A DNA stretch of 64,000 nucleotides from Adiantum capillus-veneris (GCA_014529385.2 CM043964.1:108538587-108602586); one strand, 5' to 3'. Shown: positions 43,928-57,606, numbered from the stretch's first letter. Numbers and translations are program-made. The notes: a model not told the origin generated them from the sequence alone.

Positions 43928-44492
43928 TCTATCCTGTCCTTGCTCCTGTTGAGCCCTGACATTTTGTCTTGCACGTGTAGGTCCATCTTCTTGGAAGACA
44001 ACTCTTCTAATCTCCTCAACCCTCTCTGGCTTAGAATGATATTTGGATTCATTAAAGTGAACATCATTGCTGCGGATAACCTTTCTGGATTCAGGATCCC
44101 AAAGTCTCTACCCCATCTCACCAGAATTACCATAGCCTAGAAAGATGCACTTTCTACTCTTTGGCTCAAGTTTGTTCCTAAATTCCTTTGGAATGTGAGT
44201 ATATGCCTCACAGCCAAAGACTCTAAGATGCCTCACATACCATCTGTGGCACTGAATTCTTCTGGAACGTGAGTATATGCCTCACATACCATCTGTGGCA
44301 CTCAATCCTTCTGCAAAACCTTTCTAGGAGATCTATTTATAAGATGAACAACTGTTGATACAGCTTCAGCCCAAAACCCATTTGGCAGTTGTGCATTAGA
44401 CAACATACTTCTGACCTTCTCTTGTATGGTCCTATTCATCCTCTCAGCAACACCATCTTGCCTGACCATACCATCTGTGGCACTGAATCCTT
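43928..44492 (-). pseudogene. CopB integrase C-terminus with tandem duplication
   Basis: It holds the end of integrase (GYGNSGEMG-type words, then the linker) with stops. A block of about 180 bp is repeated: 44300-44465 and 44480-44645 both encode the segment around NRTIQEKVRSMLSNAQLPNG. An inner short repeat (TGAGTATATGCCTCACA) lies at 44196 and 44267. These duplications break the integrase frame and are probably slippage or recombination within this copy. Confidence 0.75.
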
Positions 44493-45725
44493 CTACAAAA
44501 CCTTGCTAGGAGATCTATTTATAAGATGAACAACTATTGATACAGCTTCATCCCAAAACCCATTTGGCAGTTGTGCATTAGACAACATACTTCTGACCTT
44601 CTCTTGTATGGTCCTATTCATCCTCTCAGCAACACCATTTTGAGGACGATTGTAAGGAGTAGTAAGTTCACGTTTTATACCTTTTGACTCACAAAAGTCC
44701 TGAAAGGCCTTTGAAACATACTCTCCACCATTGTCAGTGCATAAGCATTTAAGCTTCTTGCCACTCTGATTCTCCACAAGTGTCACAAACGTTTTGAAAA
44801 GAGTAAACACTTCATCCTTGTGCTTGAGAAAGTAAACCCATACTTTCCTTGAGTAATCATCTATAAATGTCATAAAGTAAGAAGCTCCCCCTAGAGATAG
44901 GTTAGGCATAGGTCCACACAAATCACTATGAACAAGTGCCAACTGTGTATCTCTTCTACTGCTTCTATGCTTATGTGGCTGCTGTGTTTGCTTACCATAC
45001 AGACAATGTTCACAGAATTCAAAATCATTAAATGACAAGCTAGGCAAATAACCACAACAAGACAAGATTTCCATTCCCTTCTTGGACATATGTCCTAACC
45101 GGCTATGCCACAAAGAAACGTTCGGCTGCTCGGTTACATTGATTACATTTTTAGAGACATTTGATACATAAATCATGTAATGTCCTCCAGACTTTACTAT
45201 ATGTGCTACTGTCATAGAACCCTTGGATATCTTCCACATGTTTTGTTCCAAAGTGGTGACGTAGCCAGCATCATCAAGTAAACCTATGTTGATCAAGCTC
45301 TTTGTAATTGCGGGAACATGTCTCACATTCTTCAGCGTGAAAGAAGAGCCATTCTGAAACTTCAATTGAACATCTCCAATGCCTAAGATCTCACATGTCT
45401 GCCCATTTCCTAGCCGAACATGATCTTTGGTGGTCACATAAGAGGTAAACCACTCCTTGTTTGGAGACACATGAAGTGATGCCCCTGAGTCTATAATCCA
45501 CTCACTCAGTGCATTTCCATCACATGCTGTAAGAAGAGCTGAGTCCATTGTATTTTTCAAGAAGTAGATATGTCCTGACACTAGACTGTCATCCTCTTCA
45601 ACAGTGTTTGTCACATTTATTTCTTGAATCTTCACTGAGGACTTGTTCTTCTCACCATGGTCTTCAACTTTGCCTTTTTTTGCTTTCCATTCTCTGCAGT
45701 CTCTTTTCATGTGACCCTTCTTGCC
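44493..45725 (-). pseudogene. CopB zinc knuckle, protease and integrase
   Basis: A 405-codon frame. Its start is the end of a zinc knuckle (CYHCGKKGHMKRDC, reaching to about 45735). Protease motif IDSGAS puts the catalytic Asp at residue 74. The integrase zinc site is His 202, His 207, Cys 233, Cys 236. The core has Asp 263 (HSDLCGP), Asp 326 (CTDNGGEY) and Glu 362 (NGVAERMN). All catalytic residues are present. The frame stops inside the tandem duplication (SPSKVL, stop). Confidence 0.93.
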
Positions 45726-46440
45726 ACAATGGTAGCATTATATGTCACTCTTGCCTTTAGCACTGCGGAACTTGCTACGAGACTGATCCCTCTTTCCACC
45801 TTTGTACTTTTCTTTGGTCCTTCCCCTGACAACTAAGGCTGTTCCTTTGCCTTTGTCCATAGTCTTTCTATTGGTTTCTTCAGTAAGCAGACTGCCTTCT
45901 ACACCTGCTATGGTCAAACCATCTGGAGGTGCAAAATTACTCAAAGCTCTGCGAAAAGTGTCCCATCTTTCCGGCAATGTGATCAACAGGAACATAGCTC
46001 TAACAGGTTCATCAAACTTGACACCTTGAGCTGACAACTGACTGTAGATTGTGTTGAATTCATTCAGATGATTGGACATAGGTGTCCCTTCTTTCATCTT
46101 CAAGTCAACAAGCTTCTTAAGCTAGTATACCTGTGAAGCTGCACTCTGCTTCTCATAAAGATCACTCAGCTTTAACCATGCTTGATAAGCCGACATCTCC
46201 TCTGCTACATTGAAGTAAACGCTTTCTGCCAAAGTCAGCATAATGGTAGAAAGTGCCAATTCATCCATTTCGCTCCATTCATCTTCGTCCATATCTTGTG
46301 GTTTTATCCCCTTGAGCTTTATAGGTTTTATCTGCTTCTATTGTACCAACATGTGCCAAATCTGCTTCTTCCACAATGGTAAATTGGTTCAATCCAGCTT
46401 CTTGATATTGTAAAGAGCAGTGTCCTGTGATCCAGCCATA
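45726..46440 (-). pseudogene. CopB Gag
   Basis: The minus-strand ATG near 46440 opens MAGSQDTALYNIKKLD, and after stops the copia Gag body is clear: ELALSTIMLTLAESVYFNV-like words, AWLKLSDLYEKQSA, and the open run 46103-45738 with TPMSNHLNEFNTIYSQLSAQ and a basic tail. In-frame stops occur near 46390, 46340 and 46120, and a TAA directly before the zinc knuckle. Gag of this type assembles the particle. Confidence 0.85.
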
Positions 46441-47432
46441 GCTATGCTTCACAGTAGTTTACTTTCCTGGGGAAAATTCGGCAGGGTTTCCCCTGTAAAC
46501 TGACCTCTGAACCAATATCAACTGTCAAATGAACCAAGAAAGCTTCAAATTCTGCAGAAATTTTGGCAAAATCTCCTTTGTAAAATGGCTCTAGTGTACT
46601 CAAAAATAGATAAAAAACAACTCCAAAAAACCATTGTCTCTCTAACACGCAAGCTGTGGGTAAACCTGTCCTGCACTTGTACTGTCTCTCACTGTTCTGT
46701 AAGCATAGACTGCGACAATGCCTCAACGGCATTAAAGCAAAGATGCAATCCCAACTGTCTAACTCACAGTCAATACATCCTAGCTGCATATCTAAGGGTG
46801 CTCGAGGGATCGCTCCAAGACCTGTATCACCGAAAGGATCTCAACATTCAAGAATCCCCCAGCTCAATAAAACCTCACTCAACCCTCAACAAAGGCTGCA
46901 GTAAATTTGACAATACATAGACTTCCCACAAAGTCATACATCCACAAATTTCCCACTATATGTTGTAACCGCTGCGACGGTTGTTTGCTGCGTGACTTGC
47001 AGCCAGCAAACCCTCAATAGACATACATCATCTCTGACAATACATCCCATGTGGAAGTACCTACAATGTCAGGATGAAATTTGGAATATCAAGCAGCAAA
47101 CACAAGCTACCTGATGAACTAGTGGATGTCGCCTACAGTCTGTGTGTAGATGCGCCCGTGTCGTATGTGACACACCTCCAAGAACTGTGAGCCGTCCTTC
47201 GATGTGTAGACAACCACAAATCAACACTCTGGGAGTGCCGATATCCTCAACACCTGCAGTCGTAGGCCGAAACCCCAAATTTGCAGAGTCGATCTGCACC
47301 CGTCGAGACCACGTAGTCGAAAATGGCCTGCGCAGAACTTTGTCGAAGCTGAACGGTCGCCTATCGAATTTCACTCCAATCTGAGCAGGTGACTCTGGCT
47401 ACCTGCAAATGCTGCCCCGAGCCTCTATCTGA
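46441..47432 (-). other. CopB leader
   Basis: About 1 kb between primer site and Gag without a recognisable frame. Long for a copia leader. Short ORFs on both strands show no domain. Confidence 0.6.
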
Positions 47433-47444
47433 GCTCTGATACCA
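47433..47444 (-). other. CopB primer binding site
   Basis: The minus strand reads TGGTATCAGAGC two bases after the LTR; Met-tRNA type. Confidence 0.93.
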
Positions 47445-47446
47445 GT

Positions 47447-47637
47447 TGAAGGAGTACGAGCGGAAGTGCGACCGAGAGAGAGTGCGAGAAGAAGAGCACG
47501 ACGATATGGTGAACTCGCTCTACTATAATGTGTAGAGCATAGTGAGTTCTTATTAGGTTTTTACAAAAGAATATGTGTACATACCTGGCGGCCGGCCCAC
47601 TTACCTGGGCGACCACATTGGGCTTTATACCCCAACA
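47447..47637 (-). repeat. CopB 5' LTR
   Basis: 191 bp, TG...CA, followed on the plus strand by target copy CATAC. Confidence 0.92.
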
Positions 47638-48314
47638 CATACTTTACGCATGGACTTGATTAGGTGTAGAAGATCCTTACCAACTTTATAGTTGCACCTT
47701 TCCAAATGAGTACATGCTCTAAAAATAAAAGCTAAAATGTATTGGGTTATGCTATTTATTTCATGATCCTTGGCCATTCTGCAGTCCATAATGAATTAGT
47801 TTACATACCTTGATAATTTAGCCACATAGGTCAAGGACAATATGTGTTTTGGGACCATGTAATGGAAACACTTCAAGGAACTAATGGTAGGAATTCTAAT
47901 TAACTCAAGGCACTTGTTAGTATTCATAGAGAAGGTTCTAAACTAGAGACAACCCCTACTATGTCCAAGACAAAATTAGCCACATGCATGGTTTACACGT
48001 GCTTGATTTTGTAGTAGAGACTCATAGGGATTCATTGTCTAAGACATGCAAGAACTCATAGGAATACTTGGTTGCGTCGATATCTAGCCTACAAGACATG
48101 TCTGGCCCATGCCCACCATCATGCAAGTAAAAGGACTCTTCACAACCTTCTCATTGCGGGGCTTGCACATATGAAGCTTGAGGGGGTTCGTGACCATATT
48201 AGTATGTTATGCAAAGTGTGCAAGTGAGAGCATGTGTGTGTAGCAATGGAGAAGGGAGAAGAAGAGGAGACCTGTGTTTGCAGGGGAAAAAAATCACCTT
48301 GAATATGTGAGCCT
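47638..48314. other. Unclassified spacer
   Basis: No recognisable gene or repeat. Possibly sequence of the element or region in which CopB inserted. Confidence 0.4.
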
Positions 48315-48634
48315 TGTAGAAAATAAAAGATCACATACACTTATACACACAATCAATAAGCTCAATCCGTGGATGAACTCACTTCTTCTTCTTCAATGTT
48401 GAGATGATAGAAAATACACTCTTACTTAGTAGTAGACTAGTTAGTAGAGAATATTGTTAGTCATAGTATGTGAGTCACTTATGACTCTTGCATGAATGAT
48501 TTAAGTGACCTCCAAGTGCACACAATAGCTGAAATAGAAATCTCTTCACCGTAGCATATGCCTTTGTTAATCCATCACACATGACCGTCGCTTTTCGAAC
48601 TGACCATCATGTATCACATAGTTTACGTTGTTCA
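48315..48634 (-). repeat. Candidate LTR of copia 3' fragment
   Basis: On the minus strand it begins TGAACAACG right after a purine tract (TTGAGGGAGAGAAA) that ends a copia pol, and could end at TTTTCTACA near 48315. No second LTR is present, so the far end is a guess. Confidence 0.4.
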
Positions 48635-49510
48635 TTTCTCTCCCTCAAGCTCATAATGATCTTGTATATCATGCACACACAATGCTTCTCTAAAGTATGA
48701 AAACCTCTCTCTTCCAAGCGACTTTGTAAAGATATCTGCAGCTTGATCATCCGTCTTCACAAGAACCAACTCAATCTTGCCTTCAATCACCTTCTCACGT
48801 ACATAATGATAATGTATCTCAATATGTTTTGTTCGTGCATGATAAACTGGATGCTTTGCCAACATAATGCTATTCATATTGTCACAATAAATCACCACCT
48901 TGCCATCCACTTTAGCTCCCAAGTCATACAACAAATGATTCAACCACATTGCTTCATATGTAGCTATGGATGCTCCTCTATACTCCACTTCCGTACTTGA
49001 CAATGCGACTATACACTGCTTCTTACTACTCCAACTAAAAATGGAATTTCCAAATGTGAATGCTTAAACACTTGTAGACCCTTTATCACTTACATTTCTA
49101 GCCCAATCAGCATCAGTAAATCCATACATACATTCTTCTTATAGAAAAGCCCATACATGTTGTTTTCACATACCTCAAAATCCTTTGAATAACCAATTGA
49201 CCCTTGCATGAATTTTGCATAAATTGTGAGACCACACCAGCCATATAACTCAATTTTGGACATGTTATGGTCAAGTACATTAGCCCACCAACAATATTTT
49301 GAAACATGTATGCATCCTCCATAGTTTCCATTATCAACAAGCTTCACATTTTGCTCCAATGGTACATCCAATGGATTGCATGCAATCATACCAAAATTCT
49401 CAATGTCAAGGATTTATTTCATCCATATACCATATTTTTTGTCAATGAATTCAATGCCAAGAAAATATTGTAACTCACGAATATCTTTCATTCAAACTCC
49501 ACATGCCATT
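48635..49510 (-). pseudogene. Copia RT end and RNase H fragment
   Basis: On the minus strand from about 49510: MKDIRELQYFLGIEFIDKKY, NPLDVPLEQNVKL, FQNIVGGLMYLTITCPKLSY, then a frameshifted join to SSTEVEYRGASIATYEAMWL, YCDNMNSIMLAKHP and FHAR-like YHARTKHIEIHYHYVREKV, ending ADIFTKSLGRERF. RNase H keeps its Glu (STEVEY) and Asp (YCDN), while the region with the first Asp is scrambled near 49010-49090. The 5' part of the element is absent. It differs from both C1 and CopB. Confidence 0.88.
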
Positions 49511-49677
49511 TTTGAGTTTTTCTTGCTCTTCTAGGTGCTTGGTGAAAAATGTGAATATTCAATAGAGTGAAAGAAATGTAATGTTGCATTGCTTGAGGTA
49601 ATGGGGAACGTTTATGCGGTTGCTTGTAACCAGGGGTGCTCACCGACGTGCAAACAGGAGGGGAGCATCCATGGAAA
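49511..49677. other. Short unclassified spacer
   Basis: No gene seen between the copia fragment and the microsatellite. Confidence 0.4.
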
Positions 49678-50630
<953 letters not shown>

Positions 50631-50939
50631 ACGTTGGATAGGGGGAAAGGATAACACGCCTGAAACACAACACATATGCCTTTCTATAGCCTAGGTTATA
50701 CTCAGCACCCCAATCCACTAGAGTTCACCTTCAAAACTCACACCATCTGCATACAAATGACCGCCTGCATGCATACCAACTCACACATGCTTTGCACAAT
50801 TGACATATAGAATATCATCTCGATTTTACCCGATTCCAACAATTCCTCAACACACACCACATCTGATTGCTCCCATTTGAAGATGAAGTTGTGGTTTTGG
50901 AGCTGGTGAAGTTAAAGTTTGAAAATCAGGTGTTTTACA

Positions 50940-52112
50940 AGATGGCTTGGATAGGTTTTCCGACTTTCACTGGGGTGGAGGATGCAGAAGCCTGATTGCT
51001 AGAAATAGGTTGACAAAAGAAGAAGGTACGGTACAAATTTTTTGCGATATAAATTTTCCCACTGCTGGTTTGTGGGAGTGCAAAACGGTGGTTTGATGGA
51101 TTACCAGTAGAGAAAAATATGAATTGTGAAGTTTGTGGAAGCCGCTTCTTGGCATCAGTATGCGCCAGTGGTGCAGATTAATGAGGTAAAGAGAAAGCTG
51201 GATGATCGAAAGCAAAGGCTAGATGGAGACTTCTAGGCGTTTATATGCAAATTTGAACCCCTTTGGCGAAAGATATGGAGGTAATTAATACTCGAAGTGC
51301 TGATTTTTTAAAACTGAGCAAGTTTTTTCATTTCCTACATGAGGAGGTTCGGGATAAAGTGGAGACGATGGGCATGTGACGTATGTCGAGCCGGTGATAT
51401 TGGCGGGAGGCCGGACCAAAAAGATATTGAGGAATGGTGTGGTGCCTAAGACAATTGAAGCAGTGAGGGTCGAGCCAAAGGTGATGCAAACAAATGTACT
51501 AATGCAAGAAGAACCCATGGTTTTTGTGGTTGCAAAGAGATGGAGAGGTTCTCATGCCAAGAATGCCAATTAGGGCGGCTCCAATTGTGCAGGAGGTGAA
51601 GATAGTTTTAGATCAGGCAAGGTATGTTACCAAATCAAGGTATGGATGTTCAATCTCCTTTGAAGAATGATAAAGTTTAGAGGTTACAATTTTTAGATAA
51701 AGTTTAGGCATTAAAGGTGGAGGAGATTCCCAAACCTGAGACAAACGATGAGGTTGAGCCGAGCGAGTGCAGCTCCACGGATGCAGATACAAGCTGGAAA
51801 ACAGAGTCAACCCAGTCGGCATATAAAGAGTTTGATATTTTTCATGTGCATGGAGATATGGCGGATATTTATGAAGAGCAGGGAGTAGTGCATGCCAATA
51901 TACCTAGTGAGGATCAAGTGGAGGAGGCTATGTCCACCTTTGAGTATATGCAAGTAGAAGTGGTGCATGAGTTTTCCAAAAGGGATGAGGTGATCTTGTT
52001 TATGGATGAGGACCAAGGTGATATAGTGTGGGGAGAGTTTCTCTCTACTTTGACAAAGCATGATACAGAGATAGAAGAGATGATCAAAGAACACGCAAGT
52101 GGAGCTGATTGA
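50940..52112 (+). pseudogene. Degenerate gypsy-like Gag and acidic ORF
   Basis: Scattered across frames are words of a capsid region: AWIGFPTFTGVEDAEA, RWFDGLPVEKN, then INEVKRKLDDRKQRLDGDF, a stop, and AFICKFEPLWRKI, in the order expected for a retrotransposon Gag. It is followed by an intact but unrecognised acidic frame at 51717-52112 (VEPSECSSTDADTSWKTEST to EEMIKEHASGAD). No enzyme motifs follow. A decayed LTR element fragment is likely, but its family is unknown. Confidence 0.4.
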
Positions 52113-52189
52113 CCTTGAGGAGTTGGTGGTTGAAGAAGAAGAGCTTGATGATGTCGATACAATAGTTCAGAGCACACTATTTTGAAGTC

Positions 52190-53790
52190 GGTCATGACTT
52201 CTTTATTGGCTGATTGTTGATTCATTTGGAATTTGGGATCCAAATACAAATGCAGCACCATCCAATGGCGTATGCAATTGCACCCATCGTTTGTTGGCAA
52301 TTGTGAGTATGGTAGCTTTGTACTTTGCACCAAATCCAACATGCTCTTTGAATTTGTGTAATGCCTCTGACATATACCAATAAACTCGACCAAAGACAAA
52401 AGAGTCCTTGTTAAAACTACTCACAAAAGATCTACAAACGGTTTGTCCAGGGTGACAAGTCTCTCTTCATTGCGCCAAAAAAACTATCAAGTTCACAACC
52501 TGTGCACATCTTGTAGCTACCTCTTGGTAGCTAGGATATTTGTTGAACCAAGAATCCCATCGTCTATCGGCTATCATTTCAATCAAAGCAGGCTTCACTT
52601 CTCGCAAGGTGGCAAGAATATAGTATGCAGTTTCAAACCTTGTCGCACAAAATGCATGTAAATTTTTGATGGGTGATTTTGTTTAAAAAAGAGCATAGAA
52701 AAATTGATTTTCTCCCACATGATTTGCATCCAATAGAGTTTGTTTTATGATGTCCATTTTACCAATGTATTTTAATAGAAAATTAAGAGTATGTGTTGCA
52801 CATGGTACCCAAGTAATCTTTGGGTACTTAACTTGGATAGACCTCCTTGTAGCCTTGTAATTGGATGCATTATCTATGACAATTGCCGTCACATTCTTTG
52901 GCCCACCTACCTTTGCTATGGAATGCTCGTATATCCTTTCTAGATAATCATTGGTCTTATCGTTTCAATGGCTTCTACGGACATGGACCCTCTAGGGTAG
53001 ATAAGCAGCTTCTTCTAACAATTGGTCCATACATTGATGAGCAGCTTCTTTTGACAGTTGGTCCATCCAGCCAATGCTATGGTGCAACCATATGCAAGAA
53101 CAAAGTCTACCACTGTGCGCTTGAGGAGGCTTTAGTATTGTCTTTCACTTTATCTAGATACTCTTTGCACATTTTATTATAATCAAGAAGCACAAACCTT
53201 TTTCTGGTTGTGCTCATTAAAGCATCTTGAAATACGGGGTTGCACATAGCATTGAATGGTATACCGCACACCACAAGATCTTGCATCCATTTCAAGTGTA
53301 GCTCAAGAAATCATTGCTTATCTAACACTTCATACAGGTTTTTTCCATTGGATGATGCTTTACTAACTTTAGTTGAGCTAGGATCTAACTACTGCTGACG
53401 TCGAAGCATGTCTATGAAGAGGAGTTGACTGAGGAATGTGACCATTTGCTTCTGTAGGCACATGCTCTATCCTCTCATTGACATCAGACATTTCAATATC
53501 CATTGCAACTTGTTTGGCAGTAGCACTTTTCTTTTTAGCTGCAAGAATTTTATTTGCTATGCGAGCATAATTCGGCAATCTAGCACAAATATCTCTTGGC
53601 GGAATCGCAAACTCTGACGCATTACCAGGGACTTTGCATAGATGCTCTTTGATTATGGTCGCATTACCACTGAACTCGTAGCCGTAGGTCTTGCATTTAT
53701 ATTGAGATGTATTCTTTCCGCCATGCTACTCGTCAATGTAACTCCACTCATGTCCTTTCACCATGTTGACATATGAATTTAATTTGCTAG
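52190..53790 (-). pseudogene. hAT-superfamily transposase, broken
   Basis: On the minus strand, in order: a BED-type zinc finger region (YKCKTYGYEFSGNATIIKEH, one Cys lost to Tyr), the block CGIPFNAMCNPVFQDAL typical of hAT transposases before the catalytic domain, NDYLERIYEHSIAKVGGPKN, VIDNASNYKATRR and WVPCATHTLNFLL (first catalytic segment with D and the C-x-H motif), REVKPALIEMIADRRWDSW, and KRWVQLHTPLDGAAFVFGSQ. The C-terminal dimerisation region is not found. Frames change several times and stops are frequent. The product of an intact gene would cut and paste DNA with 8-bp target copies. No TIRs for it were found. Confidence 0.8.
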
Positions 53791-53965
53791 AAACAAAAAA
53801 TCCATCTATCAATTTTGAGGTAAAAAACAATTCAAAGCAACAAAATACAGAAGCAACTCTCTATTGATCAATATAGTCATCAAACCAATCTTTAGCACAA
53901 GGCTTAGTAGTCTAATTTTAAATTAAATCAAACTACTTTTTAAAAGAAAGTTTTACTAGCTTGCT
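53791..53965. other. Spacer between hAT relic and TTAA-site transposon
   Basis: AT-rich, no gene seen. It may be upstream DNA of the hAT element. Confidence 0.4.
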
Positions 53966-53969
53966 TTAA

Positions 53970-55307
53970 CACTAGAATGGTAACAGGACACTTTTATGTC
54001 CTTGGACACTTTTGTGTCCTGTTAAGTGACCATTTGGCTTGAATTATTTGAAGAGTATGAAAATGAATTTCTAGATGCTATATATCCACAAAGTTTCCTT
54101 ATGAGCTGAAAAAAACTTAGCATTTTTTTTGGAGTATCGATCTCACCATTAACCTTACTCTTGCACAACATTTTTGAACCTAAACTGTGTGAAAAAACGG
54201 GTGTTGTTTTTGGCTTTTTTTCAATTTTTGGCAACTATACCACTCTAAAAATCATGTTTGTGAGGTTTAGATGGCTAGAGGTTAGGCCTTCATAGTTCTC
54301 AACATGTTTTGATGCTTGTAGGGAGAGCTAAGTGTTAAATTGAAAGTTATGACTAATTTACAAGAATTGCATAATCCTGTTTTTTGGCCAAAATTAGCAC
54401 TTTTATGATTTTTTTCGTGGATTTCTTGATATCCAAATTCAATTTTGATTATGTAAGTGTAATGTATAACATAAAGCTAATCTTCCTTGAGTTTTGGGGG
54501 ACCTAATATGCTATATAGCATAGTATATGATGATGGTTGAGTTTTTTGATTGCCGAAGAATACGATACATTTTATAGTAGCAAGTATAACTTTCTCAATA
54601 TTGCTAGTTTCTTAGGCCAATTGTGTGTATTTTGTAGGTAGTAACCATATCTAATCATAGAATACAAACTTGGCTAGATATTGATTAGTTTCTATGGGTT
54701 TCTAGAGGTCATAATGCTAAACCCAGTTTTTTCATGTTTGTTGTATTTAGCACTTTATCATTGTCCCCAAGGTTCCAATTGTAAGAGATCCATTATCCTT
54801 TTGACATGCTCCATGGCTCCTTTTGAATCCAAAGGCCCAAAGGGAACTAAGAAAACATGTATATAGTATCTGTATTGAGCGTGACTATAGAAACCTTGAT
54901 GATAGGTCCGCAGAATGGCAAAAATGCAACTTTTTTGTACCTATTTTTTTTGCCCAAAAAAAAATTAGTCAGGTAAAAGCAACCATATTTTTTGGTCACC
55001 AACCCATTGAAGTTAACGGGGCATTTTATCTCATGTCCTACAAAAATCACCACTCTTATTTATATGCAATCAACCGTAAGAAATTGTTGTTTTGGGCAAA
55101 ATGCACTGGTCCATCAACTTTGGAGGCTTGTAGTGACCAAGGGATGAGAAAAATTACAAGTTTCTCATTTTTTCCATATGTAGTAGTTATTGAACTATAA
55201 GCTCATGAAAGGATTTTTCAAAATGAGTGGATCTAATATGGTTTTGGAAATTTTTTCCAAAACCCTAAAAGGACACTTTTATGTCCTGTTAGGTTACCAT
55301 TCTAGTG
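53970..55307. mobile_element. TIR transposon at TTAA site, copy 2
   Basis: 1338 bp, perfect 15-bp inverted ends CACTAGAATGGTAAC, flanked by TTAA (53966-53969, 55308-55311). It contains GGACACTTTTATGTCC just inside both ends. The interior is alike to copy 1 in reverse orientation: for example GCACTGGTCCATCAACTTTG at about 55103 has its reverse complement at about 36726. An ORF at 54823-55200 is open here but broken in copy 1, so I do not regard it as a conserved gene. Non-autonomous. Confidence 0.87.
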
Positions 55308-55311
55308 TTAA

Positions 55312-57537
55312 AGCAGACCGCTTTTAGCTTTTGAGCCTAATTGCACTACTTTGAAGCAAACATTTGGGTTTTCCAGTACTTCAGAACAAATTGTAAAAAA
55401 ATACACGGTGATTCTAAGTACATTTAGAAACTCCATTGCTAATTAGATTCACAGAACCTTCAAAACACTCAGGTAATAAGTAAAAGTAGTAGTCACATAG
55501 TTTTGAATTACCACAAAATATGGATCAACCATTAATTTATAACTTATTAACACCTTTAAGAATTGACCTATTTACTAGAACACCTTGGATACAATGAAAA
55601 TATACATGAGATCATCCAATAAATGGATTGAATGATGCACATTTGTGCCTATCCCATATGTTCTTCTTGTTGAGGGAATCCTATGTCTTTATTAATTGAG
55701 AAGGAGACAACAAAATCATTCAAATTTCTTGTTAAATGGCTTGTAGTTGAGCTTCCGTGACACATGAAGATGTGAAAACTATTTTCATTCTTGTTAAAAA
55801 AAGCATTAGGAAAATTTTGAACTCATTTTTGGGCCTTTTAAGAGTGCCACATCATCAAACTTGTACAAAAGAAAGCAACCCAGTAGACCCCTCTAAATAT
55901 TGCTTAGAACCCCATGATATGACCTATCATTGGAAAGTTCTTGAAAAATGGATTCTAAAGAGCCAAGGTCCGAAAAGTTTGGATGACTTCTATGAAAGTT
56001 ATGCCATTTTTTTGCAATCAGCCAGGTTTTGTTACTGTTACGGTAATCTAAAATCACCTTTTTCTAGATCTACATGAAGACAATGTCCGATACATGCACG
56101 CTATATATCAATAGATAGCATTTGAAGAGTAGATTCTAAATATCCAACCTCCGACAAGTTTGGATCTAATTTGCAAAAAATTTACTGATCTCCACTTTTT
56201 GAAAGCTATGCCACATCAACAATTCTTACAAGGCCCATTTTTGAGTCCAAACTTTTCCTAATGGTAGCTTAGCTTGTGACAAAGTTTTTTGATCAACACC
56301 AAGGTGACTTTCTACTTGAGAGAAGTTTATAACCTTCGAGTCTCCATCCCTTGAGCTCATCAACATCAAAATTTTGGAACTCTTGACAAGGATCTCATCT
56401 ACTGAATGAGGTTGCTTAATCTAAGTTAAAGTGTGCCTCACATTTGCAAGTAATCTGGACTCAACCTAACTTAATGTATCTTGTATCCTAGCAATACAAG
56501 GTTTAAGCATGAGTTGTTGCAGAACTTTCCTTTGGCTTGCTATGTCCAAACCTCATATCTAGCTCTAAAAGCAAGAAAAAATAGTCTTGCATATCTTTAG
56601 CACTATGGCCTTATCTGCTTCAACACTTGTAATAGGACTAGTTTTTAAAGTTCTTAAAGTCGAAAAGAATGTAGCAGGGCATATCTTTCGTTAGTACGAT
56701 TTGAAAGATTGTTGAATAGTCTATTAAATAGAGCTTATACGAATGAGTTGAGATATTAAGAGAGAACATATATTCTTTAAAAAAAAAAAAAAAATAATAC
56801 ACTAAAGATGGATTTGATAAAGATTAATGAATAACAGATAGTCTGTTTATGAAGAGTAAAATTGAGATTTTTATTAATATCAATGTTTTATATTTATGTG
56901 TTTTAGCTTAAAATGCATGGGTAGGCTTAAAATAAGTTGTAAAAGTAGTGGAAACCCAAAAATAGAGGTTTTATGAGTCGCGACCTAAAAGTTGCGTTTT
57001 TAGCCAAATAGAGACGTTTTTAGCAATTCTGTCCGCGCTGCCTTGTAGACCAGACCTATTCCCGTCGTTTTGAGTACCTGGATCGCTCTGTTCTGAGTTT
57101 GTTTGTAAAAGTTATGATGAAAACAAACAGAAGGCAGCAGCAGTGTAATGTACACAGGGACACACAGACCTACAACATCATACAGTTCTCCCTGCTATCA
57201 ACCAAGAAGTGGATTGTTTCTTCATGGTAGAGTATGTCAATTGAGATTATGAAGGTATATAATTATGTTTTTTTACTTTGATTATCATGTTGAATTGGTT
57301 GCACGAGTATGTTCTTTTGGCTATTTTGTAGGCGATGCAGAAATCAATGTCTGAAACAGGATCTGTGTAAAGTGTCATGATAGAAATCTAACCTTTACGG
57401 ATCGCTTAGCGATCACGTTCTTATATTATTCTCGCAGGTATACTTGGTACGAAAATCGTGCAGGCTTTTCGAGGAAAAGAAGGATAAAAGCACGACAGGT
57501 GGTGCGTTGGGGATCATTCACCGATCTCTTCTTCTGC
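55312..57537. other. Unclassified 2.2-kb region
   Basis: No domain found on either strand. A motif around ATTCTAAA-A-CCAA-GTCCGAAAAGTTTGGAT occurs twice in degenerate form (55950 and 56128). A small hairpin, GATCGCTTAGCGATC, is at 57401-57415. An A15 run is at about 56780. Confidence 0.4.
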
Positions 57538-57606
57538 GAGTGCGAGTGCGAGTGCGAGTGAGAGTGAGAGTGAGAGTGCGAGTGCGAGTGCGAGTGAGAG
57601 TGAGAC
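57538..57606. repeat. Hexanucleotide GAGTGC/GAGTGA minisatellite
   Basis: About eleven hexamer units alternating between GAGTGC and GAGTGA. Arg-Val and Ser-His repeat ORFs over it are artefacts. Confidence 0.9.

Larger units (their letters stand above)
40960..47637 (-). mobile_element. CopB: Ty1/copia element with three LTRs
   Basis: Three LTRs of 190-192 bp (40960-41151, 41975-42164, 47447-47637) share TGAAGGAGTACGAG...CCAACA on the plus strand. The outer two are flanked by a perfect 5-bp target copy CATAC (40955-40959, 47638-47642), so the whole block is one insertion. Read on the minus strand: LTR, Met-tRNA primer site, leader, Gag, PR, IN, RT, RNase H, purine tract, LTR, then a second unit reduced to the 3' end of pol, purine tract and LTR. 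Several stops disable it. Confidence 0.92.

Noticed and set aside
54823-55200. 125-codon ORF inside TTAA-site transposon copy 2 as a transposase
   Set aside because: The matching region of copy 1 is broken in all frames, and no transposase motif is visible.
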